A stretch of 64,000 nt of DNA from an uncultured bacterium (lineage in GTDB: Bacteria; Bacillota; Clostridia; Oscillospirales; Ruminococcaceae), in contig CAKXHL010000002.1 in NCBI GenBank assembly GCA_934875375.1, positions 75,546-139,545 on the forward strand, in the 5' to 3' direction. Made by a program: the position numbers and the translations under genes. Within the stretch, counting starts at the first letter, position 1, and the number at the start of each line of letters is the position of its first letter. The notes below the pieces were generated by a model that searched no databases, was not told where the DNA came from, and worked only from the letters and a program-made list of their open reading frames with translations. Below are positions 1 through 8,687 of this stretch, one piece after another.

Positions 1-1
1 C

Positions 2-1327
2 AAAGACGATATCGCCTCCTGGAGCCGTGTCGGCGTCCGCTCCGAGGACACCTCCAAACTCTCCGGCACCATGGGCACTGCTGACGTTCACGTTTACGTG
101 GAGTATGCCCGCAAGGCGCAGCACAATGTTACCGTATATTACTGGGATGTCACTGACTCTGAAAATCCAGTTGCACTGAGTGTAAATGGAAAAACTTCTG
201 ATTCGATCGTAAAGTACGAGGATGAAAGTTACAACGTAACAAATCTGACCAATATCCCTGTTGCCAATTATCAGGAGCCGGTCGTTGCTACCGGCAGTGA
301 TCCGCTCAGCGGTACTATGGGCACAGAAGATCTGGTTATTCACGTAAATTACGCGAAGATCAGCGATCTGTCCTACACCATTGAGTACTACTACGTTGGC
401 GAGGACGCTCCTTTCGATACCGAAACCGTTGAGAACGTAATTCACGGCACACAGGTTGAGGACGTTGTCGATTCCGATGCACTGGCAAAAGGCTTTAAAC
501 GGGATCATGTAGAAGGTACTCCGGTGGAAATCACCGAAAACGGCATTGTAATCAAGGTCTACTATGTAGAAAAAGAACCCACCGACGTTGAGATACCGGT
601 AACGCATATTTATTATACCGATAAACTCGACGGCTCCACGGTAAAAGATGGTTCTCAGCCCGGTTCTTCGCTGGTTATTTCCGTATCGGAAGCGCGCGAA
701 ACCATTGTGAACCTGGATGAAGTTGGAAGACTGCTGACCTATGGCGGCAACAACTACGATTTCGTTTCCATCCGCGTTGTCGGCACGCTGAAAGACGAAT
801 TCAAAAAGCCTGCCGTACCCGTTGATGATAAACTGCCCAAAGAACTCGACGAGGAGTTAGAGGAAGAAGTTCCGGCAACGACCGAGGACATCGCTTGGCT
901 GGATGAAGAAATTGATGTTCTCTCTACTACGCCGGACGCAGGGGCTCTTGTTCCCACCGCTGTGCTGGCTCCTACCGTAGAGTACACCTCTGATTTCACC
1001 CATCAGCCTGAGTATGATTATGAAATCGAGCTGATCTATTCGAAGGATGAGCCCAAACCCGAACCCAAACCGGAGCCCAAACCGGAGCCTAAGCCTGATC
1101 CGGAACCGGATGATGATGACGACGATGACAACACGACCACCACCATCGACGATCCTACTGTTCCGCTGGCACCCGCTCCCAACAACCTGGTCACCATTCT
1201 GGACCCGAATATGCCTTTAGGCAACCTGCCCCAGACCGGCGGCGCCGGCAGATTGGCAGCAGGCGCAGGATTGATCGGAATGCTTGGCGCGGTTCTGAAT
1301 CTGTTCCGGAAAAAGAAAGACGACTAA
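2..1327 (+). CDS. LPQTG cell-wall-anchored surface protein with MucBP-like repeats (5' end missing)
   Basis: The reading frame is open from base 2, so the N-terminus lies outside the window. The visible part holds beta-rich repeat units in which a 'SGTMGT' turn recurs (near codons 22 and 101), followed by strands such as HVYVEYA and VIHVNYA. This resembles MucBP/mucin-binding repeats of adhesins. A proline-glutamate-lysine stretch (PKPEPKPEPKPEPKPDPEP) and a run of seven Asp form a wall-spanning linker. The C-terminus is a sorting signal: LPQTG, a hydrophobic helix, then RKKKDD, typical of class A sortase substrates. The role is probably adhesion to mucin or another host glycan; that part is inference. 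A terminator follows directly. Confidence 0.85.
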   Translation, partial: KDDIASWSRVGVRSEDTSKLSGTMGTADVHVYVEYARKAQHNVTVYYWDVTDSENPVALSVNGKTSDSIVKYEDESYNVTNLTNIPVANYQEPVVATGSDPLSGTMGTEDLVIHVNYAKISDLSYTIEYYYVGEDAPFDTETVENVIHGTQVEDVVDSDALAKGFKRDHVEGTPVEITENGIVIKVYYVEKEPTDVEIPVTHIYYTDKLDGSTVKDGSQPGSSLVISVSEARETIVNLDEVGRLLTYGGNNYDFVSIRVVGTLKDEFKKPAVPVDDKLPKELDEELEEEVPATTEDIAWLDEEIDVLSTTPDAGALVPTAVLAPTVEYTSDFTHQPEYDYEIELIYSKDEPKPEPKPEPKPEPKPDPEPDDDDDDDNTTTTIDDPTVPLAPAPNNLVTILDPNMPLGNLPQTGGAGRLAAGAGLIGMLGAVLNLFRKKKDD

Positions 1328-1351
1328 TAATCGTCCTTTTCGAGCCAAAAT

Positions 1352-1383
1352 AAAAAGAGGGAGATGATTCTCCCTCTTTTTTG
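1352..1383. terminator. Bidirectional intrinsic terminator between the surface protein and feoB
   Basis: A perfect stem pairs AAAAAGAGGGAGA with its complement around a TGAT loop, and a T-run follows on the plus strand. The A-run on the left gives U residues on the other strand, so it can end both the plus-strand surface gene and the convergent feoB transcript. Confidence 0.85.
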
Positions 1384-1395
1384 TATTTATCCCAA

Positions 1396-3543
1396 CTATC
1401 CCAACAGCTGCACGGCCTGATGGAACAAAAAGCAGACCGTTATTCCCGCCACCGTAGGAACCAGAAAAGAGATTGCCGTCCATTTGATGCTCTGGGTCTC
1501 CTTTTGAATGGTAAGGCAGGTGGTTGAGCAGGGCCAGTGCATCAGGGAAAAAAGCATTACACTGACGGCGGTTGACCAGGTCCATCCGTTTTCAATCAAA
1601 AGCTGCCGAAGCATCGTCAGATTGTTCATTTCCACCAGGCTGCCGGTAGACAGGTATGCCATAATCATAATCGGCACCACAATCTCGTTGGCCGGCAGGC
1701 CCAGGATAAACGCCAGCAAGATTACACCATCCATCCCAAGCATTTGTGCAAAGGGGTCCAAAAAATGCGCGCAATGCGCCAACAGCGTCATGTCTCCTGC
1801 TTTGAGATTGGCCAACAGCCAGATCAACAACCCGGCAGGCGCCGCTACCGCCGCGGCCCGGCCCAGAACAAACATGGTCCGGTCAAAAATCGAGCGGACG
1901 ATTACTTTTCCGATCTGCGGGCGCCGATAAGGCGGAAGCTCCAGCGTAAAAGAAGAGGGGACTCCTTTTAAAATGGTTTTGGAAAGAATTTTGGAAACCA
2001 AAAAAGTCATGCAAACGCCCAGCAGAATGAAACCGGTCAGCAGGATCGCCGACCCGGCCGATTGGGCCAATCCGCCGGACACCCCTACAAAAAACATAGA
2101 TAAAATGGCAATCAGCGTGGGAAAACGCCCATTGCAGGGAACAAAATTGTTTGTAATCATCGCAATCAGCCGTTCCCGTGGTGAATCGATGATCCGGCAG
2201 CCTACAATCCCCGCCGCATTGCATCCGAATCCCATGCACATCGTCAGGCTCTGTTTACCGCATGCACTGCATTTTTTAAAATAGCGGTCCAGATTAAACG
2301 CCACCCGGGGCAGATAGCCCAAATCTTCCAAAAGAGTAAACAATGGGAAAAAGATCGCCATTGGCGGCAGCATTACCGAAACGACCCAGGCCAAAGTCCG
2401 GTATGCACCATGTACCAGCATATCGCAGACAAACGCCGGTGCGCCCATCCAGCCAAAAAAACCCGCCAGTCTTTCTTCGACCCAGAACAGGCCGCTGCTT
2501 AGCCATTGAGAGGGGACATTCGCGCCGGCGATTGTCAACCAGAAAATAAACGCCAACAGCGCGATCATGATGGGGAAGCCCGTCGCTTTGCTGGTCAGGA
2601 CCCGATCTATCTTCCGGTCCCGGCTGCTGTAACCGCAGTCGGCCGATTCCACTGCGTGAGCGCAGATTCGCTCTGCCTGGCGCACCAGGCCCGATACAAT
2701 TTCATCCCGCAGCGCTTGCGCGGTTAGGCCCGCCTGCTCTAACAGTTCCCTTGCTTGGGACAATGGCTCCTGCACAGCAGGGGTTTTTAAAGCAGGTCCT
2801 CCTAAGTACTGCTGCGCCGACCGGATCAGTTCCTCTTCGCCTTCCAGCAGCCGAAGCGCCAGCCAGCGGGAACTGATTTTTTCCCCGCAGCATTCCCGCA
2901 AAGGGGGCTCCAACAGCGCCACCGCCTGCTCAATGGCCGGCGCATACAAAATCTGTACCGGATCAGCTTGCGTGGCCTTATCGTGGGTTACCGCGTCCAC
3001 CGCATCCATCAATTCATCCAAGCCCCTGCCGCTGCGGGCCGCAGCACCGGTTACCGGCACGCCCAGCTGCTTGGACAACGCGCCGATATCCACATGAATT
3101 TTTTTCTTTTTGGCTTCGTCCATTAAATTGACGCAAACCACTGTACGAGGCGTGATTTCTATGGTCTGCAAAACCAAATTCAGATTCCGCTCAAGACAGG
3201 TGGCATCACATACCACCACCACTGCATCCGGATCTCCAAAACAAATAAAATCCCGCGCTACCTCTTCTTCTGCCGAATGGGCCATTAGAGAATAGCTGCC
3301 CGGAATATCCACCATCACAAAGCCTCTGCCGTTGTGCTCGCACCTGCCCTGCGCGTTGGCTACGGTCTTTCCCGGCCAATTTCCGGTGTGCTGATTCATT
3401 CCGGTTAAGCCGTTAAACACTGTGCTTTTGCCCACATTCGGGTTCCCGGCTAATGCGACCACCCGATCCTGAGGGGATTCCCGGTGAATCACCAGCCCTT
3501 CGTCTACTGCTTTTCTTCCTGTTGAACCGCTGGTCAATCCCAA
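1396..3543 (-). CDS. feoB: Ferrous iron transport protein B
   Basis: FeoB is the inner-membrane GTPase-coupled Fe(II) importer. The 715-residue product starts with a cytosolic G domain. G1 is GNPNVGKST (about residues 33-41), G3 is DIPG, and G4 is NLMD. Two Gate repeats and several membrane helices with the conserved Cys-rich GFGCNAAG segment follow, as in full-length FeoB. The TTG start is chosen because GAGGTGA lies 6 nt upstream. FeoA is 99 nt upstream on the same strand, so the pair is probably one operon. It is likely controlled by the divergent DtxR-type regulator, since an operator-like palindrome lies upstream of feoA. Confidence 0.96.
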   Translation of the reverse strand: MGLTSGSTGRKAVDEGLVIHRESPQDRVVALAGNPNVGKSTVFNGLTGMNQHTGNWPGKTVANAQGRCEHNGRGFVMVDIPGSYSLMAHSAEEEVARDFICFGDPDAVVVVCDATCLERNLNLVLQTIEITPRTVVCVNLMDEAKKKKIHVDIGALSKQLGVPVTGAAARSGRGLDELMDAVDAVTHDKATQADPVQILYAPAIEQAVALLEPPLRECCGEKISSRWLALRLLEGEEELIRSAQQYLGGPALKTPAVQEPLSQARELLEQAGLTAQALRDEIVSGLVRQAERICAHAVESADCGYSSRDRKIDRVLTSKATGFPIMIALLAFIFWLTIAGANVPSQWLSSGLFWVEERLAGFFGWMGAPAFVCDMLVHGAYRTLAWVVSVMLPPMAIFFPLFTLLEDLGYLPRVAFNLDRYFKKCSACGKQSLTMCMGFGCNAAGIVGCRIIDSPRERLIAMITNNFVPCNGRFPTLIAILSMFFVGVSGGLAQSAGSAILLTGFILLGVCMTFLVSKILSKTILKGVPSSFTLELPPYRRPQIGKVIVRSIFDRTMFVLGRAAAVAAPAGLLIWLLANLKAGDMTLLAHCAHFLDPFAQMLGMDGVILLAFILGLPANEIVVPIMIMAYLSTGSLVEMNNLTMLRQLLIENGWTWSTAVSVMLFSLMHWPCSTTCLTIQKETQSIKWTAISFLVPTVAGITVCFLFHQAVQLLG

Positions 3544-3602
3544 CGTCCGTCACCTCTTTCTGAAAATAAGCTTCTCTGCATACTGCGCCTCATCAGGCCA
3601 AG

Positions 3603-3639
3603 AACCCCGGAGCGTATTTTTTCGCGTCCGGGGTTTTTT
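3603..3639. promoter_or_regulatory. Strong GC-rich hairpin between feoA and feoB
   Basis: AACCCCGGAGCG pairs with a near-perfect complement across an AT-rich loop. The T-run follows on the plus strand, where no gene enters. In the feoA-feoB mRNA the stem is followed only by a weak U tract. It could therefore be a partial attenuator or an RNA-stability element that sets the FeoA:FeoB ratio; this is inference. Confidence 0.5.
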
Positions 3640-3642
3640 CTC

Positions 3643-3879
3643 TCAGCGACAAAACACCAAAACGCCTGCCGAGTCTTCTGCGCGCAGCGCAATTACCGCG
3701 CCGCGGATTAAGTAAGCCACAGGATCCCCAGCAGGGCTTTTTTGCACACACTCCACCTGTGTCCCTTCAATGAGTCCGATATCCTGCAGACGGCGGCGCA
3801 TGCTGCCTTGCAGTGTCAGTTTTCCTACCCGGGCGGTTTGCCCGCATTGCAAATTAGTCAAAGGCTGTATATTATTCAT
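3643..3879 (-). CDS. feoA: Ferrous iron transport protein A
   Basis: This 78-residue SH3-like protein matches FeoA in length and in the pattern LTNLQCGQTARVGKL..., then RRRLQDIGLIEGTQVEC and a final ...VIALRAEDSAGVLV. FeoA is a small cytosolic partner needed for FeoB activity. The ATG has AAGGAG 9 nt upstream. It is the first gene of the feoAB operon and is read away from the divergent DtxR-type regulator. Confidence 0.93.
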   Translation of the reverse strand: MNNIQPLTNLQCGQTARVGKLTLQGSMRRRLQDIGLIEGTQVECVQKSPAGDPVAYLIRGAVIALRAEDSAGVLVFCR

Positions 3880-3908
3880 AAAGATAAGCTCCTTACAATA
3901 AACTAAAA

Positions 3909-3935
3909 TTAGGAATCGGAAACTTTGTTTCCTAA
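3909..3935. promoter_or_regulatory. Candidate DtxR-type (iron) operator between feoA and the regulator
   Basis: A 27-bp imperfect palindrome begins TTAGGAA and ends TTTCCTAA, with a perfect inner 15-bp inverted repeat GGAAAC-TTT-GTTTCC at 3918-3932. Its arms resemble the TTAGG/CCTAA arms of known DtxR/IdeR boxes. It sits in the divergent intergenic region. A possible plus-strand promoter (TTGTTT 3926-3931, TATAAC 3948-3953, 16-bp spacer) overlaps it, as expected for autoregulation plus control of feoAB. Confidence 0.6.
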
Positions 3936-3985
3936 TGCTAAGATATGTATAACGCCCAATCGGTGTGAACAGGAGGGAAAACGCC

Positions 3986-4420
3986 GTGGAATCATCTGCG
4001 TTTTATACCATGAAAGGCTACGAGCTGGCGGCGGACGCCCAAATCACCACCGCTATGGAGGACTATCTGGAAATGATCTGCCGTTTAGAGGAAGAAGAGG
4101 CCGGATCCGTCCGCATCCGGGCCCTTTCCCAGAAGCTGCATGTCAAGCCCTCATCCGCTTCTAAAATGGTCTCTAATCTGCGGGAAAAAGGGCTGGTTAC
4201 CGCCCAAAAATATGGAGAAATTCATCTGACCGACAGCGGCCGGACTTTTGGCCGGTATCTGCTGTACCGGCATGAACTGCTGCATCAGTTTTTGTGCTTT
4301 CTCAACCACTCCCAAAATGAATTGGAGCAAGTAGAAAAAATCGAACATTTTGTGGATGAAAAAACCGTCCGCAGCATCCAGGCGTTTTTAGACAGCCTGA
4401 CGCGGGATGGCGGAACATAA
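3986..4420 (+). CDS. DtxR/MntR-family metal-dependent regulator
   Basis: The 144-residue product has an N-terminal winged helix (TTAMEDYLEMICRL..., KLHVKPSSASKMVSNLREKG, then the wing KYGEIHLTDSGR). A helical dimerisation and metal-binding part follows, with the pattern HELLHQFLCF and a terminal ...VEKIEHFVDEKTV. These match DtxR/MntR proteins. The GTG start at 3986 is chosen because AGGAGGG lies 8 nt upstream; the frame is open a little further upstream without a ribosome site. The divergent feoAB genes point to Fe(II) sensing, though Mn(II) cannot be excluded. It lacks the C-terminal SH3 domain of long DtxR proteins. Confidence 0.88.
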   Translation: MESSAFYTMKGYELAADAQITTAMEDYLEMICRLEEEEAGSVRIRALSQKLHVKPSSASKMVSNLREKGLVTAQKYGEIHLTDSGRTFGRYLLYRHELLHQFLCFLNHSQNELEQVEKIEHFVDEKTVRSIQAFLDSLTRDGGT

Positions 4421-4451
4421 AAAGCCCCCGGAGAAGAACCTACTCCGGGGG
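4421..4451 (-). terminator. Terminator for the minus-strand gene at 4473
   Basis: CCCCCGGAG (4425-4433) pairs with CTCCGGGGG (4443-4451). On the minus strand the stem is followed by CTTTTTATG, so it fits an intrinsic terminator for the leftward gene. On the plus strand it lacks a T-run but may still help end the regulator transcript. Confidence 0.75.
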
Positions 4452-4472
4452 TAAGACTCGTCAGTAAAGGAT

Positions 4473-5069
4473 TTATTGTTCCAAGTTGTCAAGATTCAGT
4501 AAGCTATGGGATAAGTCCAGTGATTTCGTTTCCAATGCCATCAGATCGTCCATGGTGGTTAAATAGCAACGAAATATATCATCGCCATCCCACGTTTCAT
4601 AACAGATATTGTCTTCGGATCGAAAACACGAGTAGATTTTCTCGCCATTATTCATGGGACAGTCCAGAATTTTCAGCTCTCCCTTTTCAAAATCAAAGAG
4701 ATAAAACTGCTGGGAGTAAGCATAAAAAAGCACTGATGCTATTTCTTCTTCCTGAGAATTGCCGGACGGGTAAAAGGTGGGAAGCGTAGTGGATTTTAGA
4801 ACCAATCGGGCAGTCCCATCCTCCATTTTATAAATCGCCGCTTCCTCCCCGCAGGCGAAATAGATATAGTCTCCCCAAACCTGGAATTGAGTGATAACAT
4901 TTACAGTATAATGCGCTGGGGGCTGCATCGCTCCGACCGCTATAAGGATCCGCAACTTTAAATCGGAACAAATCGTTTGTTTTGTCATTCTATGAAACAT
5001 ACTGTTAAAAAAAGGAAGCCTTACAAAATATTCCCTGTTTTTCCCTTTTTTGTTAGATCTCTCTATCAT
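4473..5069 (-). CDS. Hypothetical protein, possible beta-propeller-like fragment
   Basis: I do not recognise the family with confidence. The 198-residue product has a basic N-terminus. It then has short strand-turn-strand units such as VWGDYIYFACGEEAAIYKM and YSQQFYLFDFEKGELKIL, which resemble DUF5050/WD-like blades that read out a value. At least two such units are visible, too few for a whole propeller, so it may be a remnant of a longer protein. There is no signal peptide or obvious membrane helix. It is a single gene with its own terminator downstream. A GGAGATGG site just before the ATG supports translation. Confidence 0.55.
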   Translation of the reverse strand: MIERSNKKGKNREYFVRLPFFNSMFHRMTKQTICSDLKLRILIAVGAMQPPAHYTVNVITQFQVWGDYIYFACGEEAAIYKMEDGTARLVLKSTTLPTFYPSGNSQEEEIASVLFYAYSQQFYLFDFEKGELKILDCPMNNGEKIYSCFRSEDNICYETWDGDDIFRCYLTTMDDLMALETKSLDLSHSLLNLDNLEQ

Positions 5070-5100
5070 CCATCTCCATACTTGTAAGTTTTATCAAAAT

Positions 5101-5127
5101 CCCCCTGGGCAGAATCTGCCCAGGGGG
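5101..5127 (-). terminator. Terminator of the glmU-prs-pth-mfd operon
   Basis: A 13-bp perfect stem (CCCCCTGGGCAGA and complement) with a 1-base loop lies just past the mfd stop codon. Minus-strand reading then gives ATTTTG, a modest U tract. Confidence 0.75.
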
Positions 5128-5155
5128 GATTGGATTTGCAGCGCCGGCCCATTCG

Positions 5156-8100
5156 TTAGCGGTCTAAAAGAAGCCTTCGATTTCGTGGGGAAAGGCTATT
5201 TTGCCTTTCCCCTTTTTGGGGCCCGCTCATCAGATACAGCGCCGCACGCATGGTATGAATCGGCTCTTCCTTCTCAGCCACCCGAACCGCGATATAGGGC
5301 TTGGCGCCGGCGCCGATGGATACCCGGCTGCGCAGGGCCGCCGATACGCGGCTGGCCCGCTCAAAATCGAACACCGACGGATAAAAAACAATCATATCAT
5401 TCTTCTGGGAAATTTCGTAAATGCCCAGCGACGCTGCAATATTGCGCAAAAGCGCCACATCAATGAGTCCCTGCACCGCCTGCGGCGGCTCCCCAAACCG
5501 GTCGATCAGCTCGTCGGTCACATCCATAGCGTCCTCCTCGTTCTGAATCGAGGCGATCTTCTTGTAAATATCAATCCGTTGGGACAAGTTGTCGATATAT
5601 CCTTCCGGGATATGGGCGCCAATGCGGATATCCACCAGGCACTCCCGCTGGGGAACGGTATTTTCTCCCCGCTGTTCGCTCACCGCCTCGGACAGAAGCT
5701 TTAAGTACATCTCATACCCTACCGCTTCCATGTGCCCATGCTGGCTGGTGCCCAGCACATTGCCGGCGCCGCGGATCTCCAGATCCCGCATGGCAATCCG
5801 AAAGCCCGAACCGAACGAGGTGAACTCCCGGATGGCTGAAAGCCGCTTGGCCGCCACATCGGTCAGCTCCCGGCCGGGGAAAAAGGTAAAATAAGCATAG
5901 GCTCTGCGATTGGAGCGTCCTACCCGACCACGGATCTGATACAGCTGCGAAAGGCCCATTTTATCCGCCGATTCAATAATCAGCGTGTTGCAGTTGGGTA
6001 CATCCACCCCGGTTTCGATAATGGTGGTGCAGACCAAAATATCAATCTCATGGTCCAGCAGCTGCCGCCAGACCTCAGACAGCTGCTCCTCGTTCATCTT
6101 GCCGTGCGCGGTCGTGATTCTGGCATCCGGTATCAGCTGACTGATCCGATGGGCGCAGGAATCAATGGACTCCACCCGATTGTGCAGGTAGAACACCTGT
6201 CCACCCCGGCGCAGCTCTCGGCGGATGGCCTCGGTAAGGATTCCCCAGTCGTGCTCCACCACATAGGTCTGCACCGGATGGCGGTCCATGGGCGCCTCTT
6301 CAATGGTGGACATATCCCGGATGCCAGACATGGCCATGTTGAGCGTACGGGGAATGGGCGTTGCCGACAGGGTCAGCACGTCCACCGATTCCCGCATTTC
6401 TTTAAATTTTTCCTTATGCGCCACGCCAAAGCGCTGCTCCTCGTCGATGATGCACAGCCCCAGATCTTTAAACTGCACATCCTTTTGCAGCAGCCGGTGG
6501 GTGCCGATAATGATATCCACCTCGCCCCGGCGCAGCTTTCGCAGGATCTGCTCCTGCTGCTTGGGGCTGCGGAAGCGTGACAGCAGTTCCACCGTTACCG
6601 GGAACCCCTGCATCCGCTCCAAAAACGTTTGATAATGCTGCCAGGCCAGGATGGTGGTGGGCACCAACACCGCGCATTGTTTTGCGTCCATCACGCATTT
6701 GAACGCCGCGCGGATTGCCACCTCCGTTTTGCCAAATCCTACATCCCCGCACAAAAGCCGGTCCATGGGGCGGGGAGACTCCATATCCTCTTTGATTTCA
6801 GCGATGCAGCGCAGCTGGTCGTCGGTCTCCTCGTAGGGGAACCGTTCCTCGAACTCTTTCTGCCACTCGCTATCCTGGGAAAAGGCAAATCCCTTAGCCT
6901 GCATACGGGCGGCGTAGAGCTTGATCAGCTCTTCCGCCATTTCAGCAACTGCTTTTTTCACCCGCTGCCGGGTTTTTTGCCATTCCACCGAGTTGAGCTT
7001 GTTGAGCTTGACCGTTTTATCCTCTTTGGGGCCAATGTATTTGCTCACCAGATCCAGCTGGGTCACCGGAACAAACAGCGCGTCGGTACCCGCATAGCGG
7101 ATCTTGATGTAATCCTTGGTCACGCCGTGAATTTCCCGCTTGACCACTCCTTCAAACACGCCGATGCCGTGGGCGGCATGAACCACATAGTCGCCAAAGG
7201 TCAGATCGGACAGCGAGCGAATCTGTTCACCCGGTTTTTTGGACTTTTTCCGTTTGACCGTTTTAGTAGCGGCCTTGCCGTGGGTAATGAGGGCAAATTT
7301 TAATTCCGGCAGTTCCATACCGCCGGACAGGGAACCCGACAATACGCAGACTCTGCCCGCCGTCAGTTCCCGTTCGCCGGCTGCAACCGGAATATGGAGG
7401 GCGGCCAGATCATCCCGCAGCGCCGCGGCGGCCTTATCGGTGCCGGCCAGCACCGCCACCCGGTAATCCCGACGCAGAAAGCTGTCCAGATCTTCCTCCA
7501 AAAGCTTCAGATCGCCGCCCCAGGGGGAAAGCGCTACGGCGTTGAGGCTGACAAGCTCACTGAGCCGAACTTCCGGCAAAGAGCGGGCAAAGTTTTCCAA
7601 TATGGCGCAGGGCCGCCCCTCCATCGCCGCCAGCACCTGGGGAAATTCCATGGCAAAGGTGTCGCAGCCCTTGAACAGAACTCCTTCCTGCAAAAGCTGG
7701 GACACATCCTCGTAGTGCTGCCACATGGAGGTTTTGGAGGCTTCTTTCACCGAGACCATTTCGCAGAAAATCAGCCCTGCGTCCGGCAGATAGTCCAGCA
7801 GGGTTGCCGGCTGCGGATAGATCAGCGGCAGGAATTTGTCGATGTTGTTTAACGAAAGCCCTGCCTCCAGCTTTTCCATGTCCGCCAGCAGGATCTCCTT
7901 GGATTTGACCCCCTGCTTGCCGCGCAGCGCGTCATATGCTTTTCCCAGCCGTTTGACCAGCCAGGCATTGTCCGGATACAGCACCTCCCGGGCAGGGGTG
8001 ATCAGCGCCTCTTTGACGGTGTCGATTCTCCGCTGGGAATCCAGATCAAAGGTGCTGATGGTATCAATCTCATCGCCCCAGAACTCCATTCGGTAAGGAG

Positions 8101-8656
8101 CCGGCGCATGGGGCGGATAAAAATCCAGAATACCGCCGCGCTGGGAAAACTGGCAGACGCCTTCCACTTGATCCCTCCGCTCATAACCTGCGTGCAGCAG
8201 GCGGGCGGACAGCGCCTGGAGAGAATGTTCCTCGCCGGGATGAAGGGCCAGCGTATTTTCCCGCAGGGTCTTGGGCGGCAGCGTATATTGCAAAAGCGCT
8301 TCGATGCTGCATACAACCAGACAAATTCTCCCCTGGGAGATGCCGTTGAGCACCTTCAGCCGGGCAAACTCATATTCCCGGCTAACCCCCTCCACATCCC
8401 GGAAAGTGAATTCCCGCGCCGGATAGACCAGCGCTTTTTCTTTGCCGGCAAATGCATTGACATCCTCACACAGGCGGGTGGCCATGGCCTCATCCGGCGT
8501 GACTACGATAAACGGCCCTGTCTCGGACAGCGCCGCCGTTACCGCGGCCTTGTGGATATGGCCCAGGCCCGTCATTTGGGCAGGCCATCCCCGCTTTGCC
8601 ATGGCCGCCAGCAGCATCCGGTACTGGGGCGCAGATGAAATAAGATCCAACAGCAT
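5156..8656 (-). CDS. mfd: Transcription-repair coupling factor
   Basis: Mfd removes RNA polymerase stalled at DNA lesions and recruits UvrA. The 1166-residue product has the family's full layout. A UvrB-like N-terminal module is followed by the polymerase-interacting (CarD-like) domain near residue 490 (VVHAAHGIGVFEG). The superfamily 2 motor carries Walker A GDVGFGKTEVA near residue 640 and the DEEQ box (IIDEEQRFGV) near 738. A helicase C domain with IIETGVDVPNCNT and a C-terminal regulatory domain follow. I chose the ATG at 8656 rather than an in-frame ATG at 8698 because GGGAGGGG lies just upstream of 8656 and the upstream ATG overlaps pth. It is the last gene of the operon. Confidence 0.97.
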   Translation of the reverse strand: MLLDLISSAPQYRMLLAAMAKRGWPAQMTGLGHIHKAAVTAALSETGPFIVVTPDEAMATRLCEDVNAFAGKEKALVYPAREFTFRDVEGVSREYEFARLKVLNGISQGRICLVVCSIEALLQYTLPPKTLRENTLALHPGEEHSLQALSARLLHAGYERRDQVEGVCQFSQRGGILDFYPPHAPAPYRMEFWGDEIDTISTFDLDSQRRIDTVKEALITPAREVLYPDNAWLVKRLGKAYDALRGKQGVKSKEILLADMEKLEAGLSLNNIDKFLPLIYPQPATLLDYLPDAGLIFCEMVSVKEASKTSMWQHYEDVSQLLQEGVLFKGCDTFAMEFPQVLAAMEGRPCAILENFARSLPEVRLSELVSLNAVALSPWGGDLKLLEEDLDSFLRRDYRVAVLAGTDKAAAALRDDLAALHIPVAAGERELTAGRVCVLSGSLSGGMELPELKFALITHGKAATKTVKRKKSKKPGEQIRSLSDLTFGDYVVHAAHGIGVFEGVVKREIHGVTKDYIKIRYAGTDALFVPVTQLDLVSKYIGPKEDKTVKLNKLNSVEWQKTRQRVKKAVAEMAEELIKLYAARMQAKGFAFSQDSEWQKEFEERFPYEETDDQLRCIAEIKEDMESPRPMDRLLCGDVGFGKTEVAIRAAFKCVMDAKQCAVLVPTTILAWQHYQTFLERMQGFPVTVELLSRFRSPKQQEQILRKLRRGEVDIIIGTHRLLQKDVQFKDLGLCIIDEEQRFGVAHKEKFKEMRESVDVLTLSATPIPRTLNMAMSGIRDMSTIEEAPMDRHPVQTYVVEHDWGILTEAIRRELRRGGQVFYLHNRVESIDSCAHRISQLIPDARITTAHGKMNEEQLSEVWRQLLDHEIDILVCTTIIETGVDVPNCNTLIIESADKMGLSQLYQIRGRVGRSNRRAYAYFTFFPGRELTDVAAKRLSAIREFTSFGSGFRIAMRDLEIRGAGNVLGTSQHGHMEAVGYEMYLKLLSEAVSEQRGENTVPQRECLVDIRIGAHIPEGYIDNLSQRIDIYKKIASIQNEEDAMDVTDELIDRFGEPPQAVQGLIDVALLRNIAASLGIYEISQKNDMIVFYPSVFDFERASRVSAALRSRVSIGAGAKPYIAVRVAEKEEPIHTMRAALYLMSGPQKGERQNSLSPRNRRLLLDR

Positions 8657-8687
8657 GGCTTTCCCCTCCCTTGTCTCGCGCAGACCG

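Noticed and set aside
1043..1120. PKPEP repeats as a tandem DNA repeat of independent interest
   Set aside because: It is an ordinary proline-rich wall-spanning linker of a surface protein.
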